In this document: one piece after another, positions 12,094 to 21,729 of the stretch
How the letters are laid out: every line of letters starts with the position of its first letter
Position numbering within the stretch: position 1 is the stretch's first letter
Origin: Coffea arabica
Taxonomy: Eukaryota > Streptophyta > Magnoliopsida > Gentianales > Rubiaceae
Length of the DNA stretch: 64,000 bases
Assembly: GCF_036785885.1 (NCBI RefSeq)
Contig: NC_092323.1
Location: 1,838,501-1,902,500 of the forward strand
Reading direction: 5' to 3'
Program-made: the position numbers and the translations under genes
Notes under the pieces: model-generated
The model's database searches: none
Told to the model about the DNA's origin: nothing
Seen by the model: the letters and a program-made list of their open reading frames with translations, nothing else

Positions 12094-15000
12094 TTAAGTT
12101 ATAGGTACAAAACGAGGGAAACAAATTCCCTTAAGATCTGCATCTACTAGACTTCTCAAAGCATAAGGAATACTTTCATAGCATACAAAAATAACGTCTT
12201 GTTGAGCACCCAGTTTTGCCAATCTGTCAGCACACTGGTTTGCTTCTCGATAAGCATGTCTAAGTATGACTTTCGGCAGGGCAGAGATCAGGAACCTGCA
12301 ATCAGAGATAATTGAAGCATACTCATGAGTTGAGGTATCTGCCGATTTAAGCAAGTCTAGAGCAGTTTTAGCATCAACTTCTAATTCAACATTTTGCAAG
12401 TTTAGAGAGGAAGCTAAGGATAGTCCATCCCTTATCCCCCACAACTCAGCAAGAATATTGGTAGCATGTCCCAATTTTCTGCTAAACCCAGCTATCCAGT
12501 GTCCTAGGTGATTTCTGATCAAGCCACCTGATCCAGCTGGACCCGAATTCCCTATGGAAGATCCATCAGTGTTGATTTTGAAACAGGAAGGTTCAGGGGG
12601 AATCCAGTTAATGAGCACTTCTGTTCTAGGATGTACTATGTTCTGAATAGATCCTAAAAAGGAGTATTCAGCCACCATTGCTAGAGTATTGTGTAGAATG
12701 GAGAAGAGATTAGATGGTTCAAAAATAGCCTTGTTTCTGGCAATCCAAAGATTCCAGCAGGCAAAAGAGATAACAGTACCCCAGGGGATTCCATAAAATG
12801 GAGAAATATGCTTGGACAGACAACCATTTTTAAGCCAAACTGTAAAATCCAGATCAAAGGAAGTGGGAATGTTGAGGCTTTGCCAAAAGGAGGAAGCATG
12901 TGGGCAATATCTAAGAACATGAGCTGAGTCTTCACAGGAATGGTTGCAGCGAGGGCAAAAAGAGTCAGAAGTGATATTTCTCTTGAGGAGAAGTGCCTTA
13001 GAAGGCAGTCTATTTTGGCAAGTTAGCCAAAGGAAATGTTTAACCTTGGACTTTGTTTTGACCTTCCAAACCCAAGACCATAGTTCAAAATCCCCTTGAG
13101 GGGGCTTTTTCTTTAGATCCTGCTCCAAAATAAGAAGGGCAGATTTGGCAGAGAAAGATCCATTTGGGTTGGTTTTCCATCTTAGAGTATCAGATTGATT
13201 ACTCATTAACTGCCTTGGGATGCTTTGAATGAATCTGCAAATATTGCCCGGGAGTTCAAAAGAGAGAGAAGAAAAATCCCAAGCATCAAAGTCTCCAAAA
13301 ATTTGCTTGATTTTCATTTTGGTTTCTGCTTGGGTGAGTGGCCCAGAGATCATTGATCTAAGGGGGCCTCTACCGGTCCAGTCATCCCACCATAGAAGAA
13401 TTTCCTCCCCATTTCTGACATTCCACATGATGCCTTGGTTAAACAACTCTAATCCCTTCTGCAAGGATTTTTTATTGATGGATCCATTTCCTCTTTTCAA
13501 AGTGAGGTTATGGCTGGAGGTAGTACTATTGTTGTCAATGTAACAATGTTGTAAAATCTGAGACCAAAGGCTTTTAGGTTCCTTGACTAGTCTCCAACAA
13601 AGTCCAGCAAGGAGCACAGTGTTGTTATCAGAAGCCTTTCTGAGTCCTAGGCCACCCAAAGCTTTAGGTTTGCACACAGAATCCCAATTTACTAAATGAA
13701 GTTTTTTCTTCTCATCAGTGGTGCCCCAGAGGAAATTTCTTTGGATTTTATCAAGCTCATTACACAATGAGGCAGGTAAGGGAGCTGCTTGACTATAATA
13801 TATAGGCAAGGCTGCTGCAACTTGTTGGATAATAGTTTTTCTTCCAGCAAAAGAAATTAAATTTGCCTTCCAACCAGCCAGCTTTTTCTGCATCTTTTCC
13901 AAAATGAATTTGTAGGAGTTTTTCGAGATTCTACTATGTGAAATGGGAAACCCCAAGTATTTGCCAAAATCATCAGTTTCAAAAATGTTGAGGGTGGCAG
14001 AAATTTCATCTCTAGTAACAGAGGGGGCATTGGAAGAGAAAAAGATATGAGATTTGAGGGGATTTATCTTAAGACCTGATTTTGCACTAAAATGGTCTAA
14101 GACCTCTTTTATGGTGGTGATGGAGCTCAAATCACAGCTACTGAACAAGATGACATCATCTGCGAAGAGACAGTGCGTCATTTCGGGCCCTTCCCTTCCA
14201 AATTTTATAGGTACCCAACTCCCTTGATTGCATTTTTCTGTGATGAAGATAGAAAGGTACTCCATGCAGAGTAAGAAAATATAGGGGGACAAGGGGTCCC
14301 CCTGTCTAATTCCTCTAGAAGGCAAGATCCAATCAGTTGGCACCCCATTATGCAAAATTGCCAATCTAGAGGTGGTAATGCAGTGCATGATCAGGTTTAT
14401 TAAATCATGAGGGAAACCAAAGAGGGTAAGGACTTCTTTGATGAAGCTCCATTCAAGTTTATCAAAGGCTTTTTCAAGATCCAGCTTTAAAGCACAGAAG
14501 CTTTTTTTGCCTTTTCTTTTTATCCTGAGCTTATGGATAGCCTCTTGAACAATAATGACGTTATCTGAAGCTCTTCTACCAGGAATGAAGCTGGCTTGGT
14601 AGGGGGAAATAAGGGAGTTCATTAGAGGTCTAATCCTGTTCACCAGAATTTTTGTTAAAATCTTGAAAGAGGAGTTACAGAGGCTAATAGGCCTGTATTG
14701 GTTGATGCTTACAGGGAAATCACATTTAGGAATGAGGCAGATGAAAGTATCATTAATTCCAACAGGAAAGTGGTGTCCCTGGAAGGAGTCAAGAATGAAT
14801 TTTTGGATGGGGTTCTTGGCTTCAGACCAGAATTTTTGATAAAAGAAAGGGTGGAGCCCATCCGGACCTGGGCTTTTGAAAGGCTTGAAACTAAAGACAG
14901 CTTTTTTGATTTCCCTTTCAGAAGGAAGAGCTAGAAGAGTGGGTAAGGCATCTGCTGGAACTTTTGGGGTGCTACTGGGGGAGGATTGAGGAGACAAATA

Positions 15001-16230
15001 GGAATAGGAAAAATCTGTGGTGAAGACATTGTTGAAGTGGTTTGTGATAAGCATCTTAAGGCTGCGATCATCAGAGGTCCAATCGCCAACAGTATTTTTC
15101 AGCCCCAAGATTTTATTAGCTCTTCTCCTACAAATGGTGGTAGTTTGTAGAAACTTAGAGTTCAAATCATCCCAAAGGGCAGCATCGGTTCGAGACTTTA
15201 AAGCCCACAAGTCTTTTTCCTGGCTTAAAATAGATTTAAATTGGGCTTGAAGCTCATTTTCCAGGCAAAGCAGAAAGTTAGAATGTCTAATTTGGAGAGC
15301 TTTTTGGATTCCTGAAATTCTGGCTAGAAGCCTTTTTTTCTCTTTGAAAATGTTGGGGAATGACACTTTGCTCCAAACTTTTAATTTCTCTTGGAAAGGG
15401 GGAATAATGGCATGAAGAGAGTCAGTTGAGTTTGTCCAGAAAGAGAGAACAATGTCCTCCAAGGTGGGGTTAGAAAACCAGAATTTTTCAAATCTAAAAG
15501 GTCTCAGATTTCGAGGAGGGGTAGCATTGTGCAGATTAACAAGGATAGGACAGTGGTCAGAACGTGTTCTAACCAGATGGTAAACAGAGGTTTCAGGGTA
15601 AAGGGTTCTCCACTCCGTGTTACAAAGGGCCCTATCAATTCTTTCATAAATTAAACCCCCATCATATCTTTTGTTAAGCCAAGTGAACTTAGCCCCAACA
15701 AAGCCCAAGTCCATGAGGCCACAGCTGTTGATGCAGTCTCTAAACAGAGAGATTCTTTTTGAATTAACCCCTTTTCCCCCAAATTTTTCAGAAGAGTTTA
15801 GGACTTCGTTGAAGTCCCCAATACAGAGCCAAGGAAAGGAAAAAGTACTAGCAACAGAGCATAGGTTGTTCCACAATATTTTTCTACATTCAAGATTAGG
15901 ACTAGCATATATTGCACTTAAAAGCCAGGAGGGGGAAGAGGGCAGTACCTTGACTAGAGCATGGATTTCCTGCTCAGTCTTTTGAAGGATATCCAAGTGC
16001 ACTTCATGGTCATCCCACAAGATCCATATTCCGCCCTTAAAACCTATAGCGTCCATGATGGAAAATCTGGTGTAGGGAAGGCTTTTACACATGTTGGTGG
16101 CAACGTCACCAGAAACTTTTGTCTCCGTGATAATCACTATGCTGGGTTTGTGAATGTCTAGTTGTTGCATAAGATGACTTCTAAAGGCGGAGCTACCTGC
16201 CCCCCTTACATTCCACATGAGAATCTTCAT
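12094..16230 (-). CDS. LINE ORF2: endonuclease, reverse transcriptase, zinc finger, RNase H
   Basis: The protein is 1378 residues from the ATG at 16230 (MKILMWNVRGAG). Domains in order: AP-type endonuclease at about 1-230, with N7, E36, a GDFNEVL motif and SDHCPI near its end; reverse transcriptase at about 450-760, with YRPISLCN, a KLDLEKAFD aspartate, GIRQGDPLSP and the catalytic FADD at 689-692; a zf-RVT zinc-binding region (CPRCNHSCEDSAHVLRYC); and an RNase H domain with NTDGSS (D1222), the AELWGIRDGL glutamate, EVDAKTA and the late REANQCADRLAK aspartate. This suite does target-primed reverse transcription in plant L1-type LINEs, some of which carry an RNase H. No stop or missing catalytic residue was seen. 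The frame is open 330 codons further upstream, but MKILMWNV is the conserved family start. Confidence 0.92.
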   Translation of the reverse strand: MKILMWNVRGAGSSAFRSHLMQQLDIHKPSIVIITETKVSGDVATNMCKSLPYTRFSIMDAIGFKGGIWILWDDHEVHLDILQKTEQEIHALVKVLPSSPSWLLSAIYASPNLECRKILWNNLCSVASTFSFPWLCIGDFNEVLNSSEKFGGKGVNSKRISLFRDCINSCGLMDLGFVGAKFTWLNKRYDGGLIYERIDRALCNTEWRTLYPETSVYHLVRTRSDHCPILVNLHNATPPRNLRPFRFEKFWFSNPTLEDIVLSFWTNSTDSLHAIIPPFQEKLKVWSKVSFPNIFKEKKRLLARISGIQKALQIRHSNFLLCLENELQAQFKSILSQEKDLWALKSRTDAALWDDLNSKFLQTTTICRRRANKILGLKNTVGDWTSDDRSLKMLITNHFNNVFTTDFSYSYLSPQSSPSSTPKVPADALPTLLALPSEREIKKAVFSFKPFKSPGPDGLHPFFYQKFWSEAKNPIQKFILDSFQGHHFPVGINDTFICLIPKCDFPVSINQYRPISLCNSSFKILTKILVNRIRPLMNSLISPYQASFIPGRRASDNVIIVQEAIHKLRIKRKGKKSFCALKLDLEKAFDKLEWSFIKEVLTLFGFPHDLINLIMHCITTSRLAILHNGVPTDWILPSRGIRQGDPLSPYIFLLCMEYLSIFITEKCNQGSWVPIKFGREGPEMTHCLFADDVILFSSCDLSSITTIKEVLDHFSAKSGLKINPLKSHIFFSSNAPSVTRDEISATLNIFETDDFGKYLGFPISHSRISKNSYKFILEKMQKKLAGWKANLISFAGRKTIIQQVAAALPIYYSQAAPLPASLCNELDKIQRNFLWGTTDEKKKLHLVNWDSVCKPKALGGLGLRKASDNNTVLLAGLCWRLVKEPKSLWSQILQHCYIDNNSTTSSHNLTLKRGNGSINKKSLQKGLELFNQGIMWNVRNGEEILLWWDDWTGRGPLRSMISGPLTQAETKMKIKQIFGDFDAWDFSSLSFELPGNICRFIQSIPRQLMSNQSDTLRWKTNPNGSFSAKSALLILEQDLKKKPPQGDFELWSWVWKVKTKSKVKHFLWLTCQNRLPSKALLLKRNITSDSFCPRCNHSCEDSAHVLRYCPHASSFWQSLNIPTSFDLDFTVWLKNGCLSKHISPFYGIPWGTVISFACWNLWIARNKAIFEPSNLFSILHNTLAMVAEYSFLGSIQNIVHPRTEVLINWIPPEPSCFKINTDGSSIGNSGPAGSGGLIRNHLGHWIAGFSRKLGHATNILAELWGIRDGLSLASSLNLQNVELEVDAKTALDLLKSADTSTHEYASIISDCRFLISALPKVILRHAYREANQCADRLAKLGAQQDVIFVCYESIPYALRSLVDADLKGICFPRFVPIT

Positions 16231-16234
16231 GGGA

Positions 16235-18490
16235 TTATAGGAGTTGTTTTGATAACTGCACTGGGCCAACCACCGTGGCCTTTCCTGGTCTATGTTTAGA
16301 CCATTCTTCCAACCCTGAGATTTTACTTGTTTTGGATAAAGTTCTACTAGAAACTCTTTGCAGTCTGCCCCTGGGATGTCGAAGGCTAAAAGAGCTAGTT
16401 TTACTCCCAGAATATCTGGGATTGGTAGAAAGATGACCCCTTCTTCTTCTAGAGTACCCAGCCTTAAGCTTAAGGGGTTCAAAGTCAGAGTTTCTATCCT
16501 CCAAACCATGTTTCCAAGGGCCTTTGAATCTGGTTTTGGGTTTGAGCCCATGGCTTCCCCTGCATGATTGTTGGATGTGGTCATCACTTTCATATCCTTC
16601 CAGAAGGAATAGGTTTCCTGCGAGATGTGTTTGACTGCTCTCATGTAATTCTCCCTCCTCAAGCTGCGAACTTGTTGGTACGGATCCGCAGTCATGGTTA
16701 CCGCTATGTTTGGCCCTGCAGTCCAAAAGTGGACCAATCCCAGCGTGATCTCTGAGTTTTGTTTGCTTTTCAGAAGGAACTCCGGGACTTTGGGCTCCAT
16801 CATAGGAAAGGAGCTCTGGAGGGTCCAATTTTCCTCTTGACAGAGAGGTTGAGCAAAGTTCCCTCGAGGAGGAGAAAGGTGAGGCAGCTGAGCTGGGTTC
16901 TGGGGCTGGGGTTGTTGATGTGGCCTTTGAGGAAGCATTTGTCGGGGATTTCTTCTTGTACGGCGAAAGGCAGGTTGATTGTTGGGGGATGAAGGGCAAT
17001 TTTGGGGTGCTTGTGGTGCTGTTGTGGGTCGGTTGCAGGGTGGTGTTGGGGCTGAGTGTTGGTTGGGAGGTCTCTCCCTTGGAGGTCTCCCCCTCAGACC
17101 GTACGAGAGAAGGTACGGATGGAAATGGTGGGAGGTTGACATTTGGTCGTTGGGGTTGATGGTTACTAGTCTGGAACGAAGTAGTCTTTGGATTAGCAGT
17201 GGTGGAGGCGCTAGAAACAATGGTAGATTGGTTTGGTAAGGCTGAAGTCAAAGGGGGGGGTTGGGTGGTCCTGCGGTAAGTATGCAGAGTGAGTTCTTTT
17301 GCTGGGCTCTTTGGAGACAGGGGAGGCAGGGATCTGCCAAGTGAGCCAGAAAGCTTGGTACGCAGGACCCACTCTCTTTTGGCTAAACCGTTAGGTTGGC
17401 CATTTGAATTTTTAACCCCAAACGTACGGCCCAAGTTTGAAAATTTTTTGTACTTTGGCCTCCTCAGTTGAACTTGCATCCAGGGGCCGTACTCCGAATC
17501 CGTCTCGAACTTGGAGCCTTCATCCGTGGAATTTTGATGATTTTGTAGGGGATATTCACTAGGAATATTCTTAGCAAGGTCCTCATCGGAGGATTGCTGC
17601 TTCATAGTGTTGACGCACTGATCAATTGTATGCCCAACCAAACCACATCCAAAGCAAAAGGTGATCCCTTCATATTGTACAGGTTGGTTGAAGGACCCCA
17701 AAGAGATGAATTGAGCTACGGGTTTGCTTATGTCCATTTGGACACAAATTCTAGCAAATCGTCCTCTCTCTGTAGAAGCAGTTTTGGCATCCACCTTTAG
17801 CAGTTTGCCAATCTGGTTGCCAATTTTCATGAGTATCTGCAGATCATAGTATTCGATGGGGAGGTGGGGGAGCCTAACCCAGACTGCTGCAGAAGAGGTT
17901 TTAGCTTCTTCTGGGTTAAAGTTTGGTTCCCAGAGGCGGATGGTGAGAAAGAAGCTATTGATAAACCAAGGACCTCCCGTTAGAACTCTGCAAAAGTCAG
18001 AGTGGTCTGAAAATCTGGTGATGAAAAAATCCCTACCCAAGTCAATGATCTCTAGATGTCCCTGGGGCTTCCAAATTTCACGGATTTTCTGATTAAAAAA
18101 TTTGAAACCAAGAGATCTGCCAAAAGTTTTTACAATCAAAGCCTGTTTCCAAGGATCTCTGATTCTTTGGAAATCTGCCTCCGTAAGAGAATTTGAAGAA
18201 TGAACTGCAGAGGTAGCCTGCCCATTGAAGTTAGGGGAGAATTCAATTCTCAAATTTTCAGGTAGAGGTCTGGAATCTTGATTTAGTGCGTCTTTGTAAG
18301 AGAGGCCAGGCCTACATGGAGAAGCACGAGGGATTTCAGCAGCCTCACACAATGATTTTGAAATGTTTTCCTGTGGGGGGGTTGAGGGTAAGCAGTCACT
18401 GGAGGTTTTTTTAAGAGTAGGGGAAGTGGAAGGTCTGGAGCTTTGAAAAATGGAGACTGGGATACATGTCGGCGGTGAATGGGTTTGCAT
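16235..18490 (-). CDS. LINE ORF1: DUF4283/zinc-knuckle nucleic-acid-binding protein
   Basis: 751 residues. A Ser/Pro/Thr-rich N-terminus is followed by a DUF4283 domain at about residues 108-260 with the typical GGPWFINSFFLTIRLWEP block. A CCHC zinc knuckle follows, C279-x2-C282-x4-H287-x4-C292. The C-terminal half is a low-complexity, Ser/Pro/Thr-rich tail. In plant L1-like elements this protein is thought to bind the element RNA as a Gag-like chaperone (family knowledge). The stop TAA at 16237-16235 lies 4 nt before the ATG of ORF2. A long alternative frame overlaps its C-terminal third (see findings). The first Met at 18490 is used; nothing upstream is open. Confidence 0.88.
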   Translation of the reverse strand: MQTHSPPTCIPVSIFQSSRPSTSPTLKKTSSDCLPSTPPQENISKSLCEAAEIPRASPCRPGLSYKDALNQDSRPLPENLRIEFSPNFNGQATSAVHSSNSLTEADFQRIRDPWKQALIVKTFGRSLGFKFFNQKIREIWKPQGHLEIIDLGRDFFITRFSDHSDFCRVLTGGPWFINSFFLTIRLWEPNFNPEEAKTSSAAVWVRLPHLPIEYYDLQILMKIGNQIGKLLKVDAKTASTERGRFARICVQMDISKPVAQFISLGSFNQPVQYEGITFCFGCGLVGHTIDQCVNTMKQQSSDEDLAKNIPSEYPLQNHQNSTDEGSKFETDSEYGPWMQVQLRRPKYKKFSNLGRTFGVKNSNGQPNGLAKREWVLRTKLSGSLGRSLPPLSPKSPAKELTLHTYRRTTQPPPLTSALPNQSTIVSSASTTANPKTTSFQTSNHQPQRPNVNLPPFPSVPSLVRSEGETSKGETSQPTLSPNTTLQPTHNSTTSTPKLPFIPQQSTCLSPYKKKSPTNASSKATSTTPAPEPSSAASPFSSSRELCSTSLSRGKLDPPELLSYDGAQSPGVPSEKQTKLRDHAGIGPLLDCRAKHSGNHDCGSVPTSSQLEEGELHESSQTHLAGNLFLLEGYESDDHIQQSCRGSHGLKPKTRFKGPWKHGLEDRNSDFEPLKLKAGYSRRRRGHLSTNPRYSGSKTSSFSLRHPRGRLQRVSSRTLSKTSKISGLEEWSKHRPGKATVVGPVQLSKQLL

Positions 18491-18638
18491 GTTGGCCGGC
18501 GGTGGCTATTCACCGCCGGGAGAGAGAGGGAGAGAGGTTCCTGCAATGCTGTGATCCTCCTTCCTCACCGGTAAACCATAAGCTACCTCTCCAGAATCTG
18601 GTTCGGTTCAGAGGTCAGCTGCTTTTTACTCACACATT

Positions 18639-19157
18639 AGTTTTAGTTTGATTGAACATTTTACATCCTTCTCACAAATGAAAAATGTACACGTTTAGTC
18701 CCTAGACTTAATTTTACTCAAGTTTTTGTTGGGAACAAAAACTTGTGCGTACCTCATGCCTCACCAACTTTAAAGACAAAATCAAAAGATTGCAAGGAAC
18801 GAAGGAAAAACGTACCTCGTATTTTTTCTTCTTCAGCCTATTTTTCCTAACTAAGAAAAGGACAGCAACTATAGCTGCCTTCGACCTTGTTGACGGCGTT
18901 GTAGTTGGTTGCCACTACTTTCTGTCACAAAATCACAAGAAAAATTCAACTTTCCTCGCAGTTTTTCACGTAGAATTTGATTTTGATATTAGTTTTTGCA
19001 GAAAATAATAATAATAATAATAAAAGTGGGTGAAAAGTTGGGAAAAAAATGGTGACTTTCATCCATTTAATCCCGAAAATTTTTAACCTTTCGGGGTCTG
19101 ATATAGCAACTTTCCTCATGAAAAGGAGGAAAACACCGTCCATTCGAAATAGCCGGC
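18639..19157. other. Intergenic, no gene recognised
   Basis: AT-rich DNA beyond the LINE. An AAT microsatellite lies at about 19005-19024. No convincing coding frame was found. Confidence 0.4.
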
Positions 19158-19319
19158 AGAAATTTTGGTACCGGCCCAACAACGAATTGGGCTCCATGTA
19201 TCAATCACCCCATATTGTTCGGTCTCATTCCTATAGGCCCAACAGTAGAAATTTTGCTACCGGTCCAACAATGAATTGGGCTCCATGTATCAATCACCCC
19301 ACATTGTTGGGTCTCATTC
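19158..19319. repeat. Two-copy tandem duplication, period 89 bp
   Basis: A 73-bp unit at 19158-19230 recurs at 19247-19319 with a handful of substitutions. Both copies contain GAATTGGGCTCCATGTATCA. The spacer between them also starts a third partial match (GGCCCAACA). This is a local duplication with no coding value. Confidence 0.75.
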
Positions 19320-19636
19320 AGATAATGATTCAGAGCAAATGTTACGATTATAAACTCGAGTCCAAAGATTATGCACATTAATTACATAAAATTTGCTTGC
19401 AGAAGAAGAAGGGAAAAGGAGAAAAAAAAAACTTACATTTGACAAGATTGCTCATTGAAATAAAATGATAAGCTTTTGATGGAGTGTTCCGGTACCCAGT
19501 CTGGATTATCGCCTGACATTTTTATCAGCCAGCAGTCTTAATTAGTTGCCACTGTTAGGATTCAGGGAGAAATGTAAGTGCTGCATCGGGTTTTTTAACT
19601 CCTGGCCTTTGAAGATCCTAGGAACAAAAATATACC

Positions 19637-19712
19637 TGGCGTCGACGGCAGGGTTCAAGCCTCGACGTCATCTTTTTCAAGCCTGTCTCCTTATCCACTC
19701 GGACACATCGAC
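19637..19712 (-). pseudogene. tRNA-Ser(UGA)-like relic
   Basis: The minus strand begins GTCGATGTGTCCGAGTGG, matching the acceptor and D arm of plant tRNA-Ser. It continues through GACAGGCTTGAAA, with TGA at the anticodon position, and ends CCCTGCCGTCGACGCCA, matching the T arm and acceptor end. The total is about 76 nt where tRNA-Ser needs about 82-85. The 3' side of the anticodon stem and most of the long variable arm are lost or scrambled, and the T-arm 5' side no longer pairs well. It is probably a tRNA pseudogene or the head of a dead SINE. Confidence 0.55.
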
Positions 19713-19719
19713 CTGAACT

Positions 19720-21553
19720 GCATCATCATCTTCTTCAGCATTTGCTGTAAAAGATTGGAACGTTATGCTCTATAGTAAAGATTGGAAAGTTTGTCAAAAT
19801 AGCAGAAATGACCCGCCCGCCTGCAACGGCTGTTTCTACTTTCTATATATATAGAGATTGGAACGTCATATTATATACTACTGTATTGGATTTGCAAATT
19901 TCAATCCAAAGTCAGCATTATGACTTACTTCTGAACGCGTTAAGACACAAACCAGGATAATGGTTGGACTGCAACGAGTTGATTCGCTGTTGAAACACAT
20001 CTATCAATTGTGGAGACCTCCCTGATGTAATTGACGAGTTGATTTATTGCCTAAATATATACTATTTGTGAAGCCCTCATTAATGTAATTGACGGTTAAT
20101 GTGATTGGTCAAAAAGAATCAAGTCAACTGGACTGGAGTATTAAACAAATCAATCTGAACCGTGATTTTCAAAAAAAAAAAATCTTGTTTCTGTAGAGCT
20201 ACCCACGAAAGGCCGGCTGTCTGTTTGCTAATCATACTGTGGATGTTGCGTGGTATTTGGCCATTGTCCCAACTCCACGCCACTTGACTAAGGAGGCTGT
20301 TTTTCACAAGTTTCCACGATGGAAAAGTACGCATGTGCCGTATCAGTATTGTAGACAGACTTGACAATTATTGCCATCTCGTCCAATTAAGCCAACAGAC
20401 TGAGAGTGCAAGTCCTTCAAGTCTAATCAACAGCAAGGATCAGCATAAACGAGTTTGTGAAAAAAAAAAAAGAAAAACTTGTAAAGGTATCAATCAACTG
20501 GTATACAAAGTTCCTTGCCGGAGACTACAAGATAAAGGTGGGATTGATATCACCTTTTTCCGGACAAAATTAACAATTTGTTTGAATTGTTATTTTCTTC
20601 AAGAAAAATTTTATATTTTTCGTGAATAAATTTTTCAATCGTCTTTTTATTTCATATACAGCAAATCTTTACAGTATATTTTTTCTTTTAATAAAAACTC
20701 CATACAATAGCATGCTCTTAACATTTTGCAGAAAACAGATGAGTGTACGCCTAAGTAAGATATTACATTTGAAGTTGTTAAAATCAATAATGTGTCCCAT
20801 CCCCATTAAAATTTGGTGTTTTACAATTTACACAGAGACCGTAGTCCGTACATCATAAAATGGAAGAACCCCTGTATTTGTATTCACAGATGAAAGAAAA
20901 TCCCCTGGCAAATGCCCCAATCATCGTGTGGATAAGCACGAAGTACAGTCCAATGGATAGAGACTGGATGCCTGCATCTAAAACAGGATTAAGACTGCGT
21001 CTGTTTTGCCGTAAAGAAAGAACGTACAGGAGTTCCAATATCTGATGGGAAAATGCCAAGAAAATGGTACATATGCAATTTGATGCTGGAAGAGTCATTT
21101 TGTTCTCTTGTGTAACGTATTGCGGGCTACCATTTGATTTGACACCAAAAAAAAATTTATTATTATTTTTTTTTTTTTTTTTGAAAAAAAGGCTCAATCC
21201 AAACGGACCAGTGGCCCCTGAAATCTGAAACATGAATTGTCGCTTCAATGTTCTCTCCATCAAAAACTCGTAAGAGTGTGCGTCTCATTGCCAGGCTCCC
21301 CACAATCTTGGAAGGATCTAAGCTTCTTCAGTCTCAAATCCGTCCCTCCCATTGCCATCAATACTCTATTTTTGGACTGATGATTAGAGGATAATGATGC
21401 AGATTACAAATGAATCAATGCTGCAAACGTGAAAGAAATTGAGCATAAGCTCGAGCGCTTCTACTTCTGGATGCTCCTCGCACTGCTCATTTCTACTTCT
21501 GGATGGTTTGCTTGCATCATCAATACCACCTTTTTATCTCACATGTATCATAT
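19720..21553. other. Intergenic, no gene recognised
   Basis: No coding frame with family resemblance was found. It holds A- and T-runs (20170-20180, 20460-20470, 21165-21182) and a weak direct repeat around 19975-20095 (GTAATTGACG units). Confidence 0.35.
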
Positions 21554-21728
21554 TGAGTTTGTTTGGATAGAGAGAATTTGGTTTGCAAAATTTATTCTCA
21601 CAAATCCCAATCACCTTTTTATCTTCCCAATCACCTTTTTATCTCACATACATCACATCACAAAAAGTGCTACAGTAAATATCTCAAATAAATCATCCAA
21701 ATTCTCTCTATCCAAACAAACTCATTTA
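21552..21728. mobile_element. MITE with near-perfect 27-bp terminal inverted repeats
   Basis: The left end GAGTTTGTTTGGATAGAGAG (from 21555) is inverted exactly at the right end (to 21724), and the identity continues to about 27 bp (through AATTTGG). A 3-bp ATT flanks both sides, as in a short target duplication. The interior (about 115 bp) is non-coding and contains CAATCACCTTTTTATC twice. This is a non-autonomous DNA transposon; the superfamily is not certain. Confidence 0.65.
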
Positions 21729-21729
21729 A

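Larger units (their letters stand above)
12038..18638 (-). mobile_element. Full-length LINE (L1-like, with RNase H) and 13-bp target duplication
   Basis: A non-LTR retrotransposon occupies about 12051-18625 (6.58 kb). It is bounded by perfect direct repeats TTACTCACACATT at 12038-12050 and 18626-18638. On the minus strand it has a 5' leader of about 135 nt, ORF1 (18490-16235), ORF2 (from 16230 to 12094), a 3' UTR of only about 40 nt and an A-tail seen as T11 at 12051-12061. Both open frames are unbroken and all catalytic motifs are present. With the perfect target duplication, this points to a recent insertion of a potentially active copy (inference). It lies upstream of and parallel to NTF2. 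Confidence 0.93.

Noticed and set aside
16231-17220. N-terminal 330-residue extension of LINE ORF2 as part of the protein
   Set aside because: The family start is the endonuclease MKILMWNV at 16230; the extension overlaps ORF1 in another frame and shows no domain.
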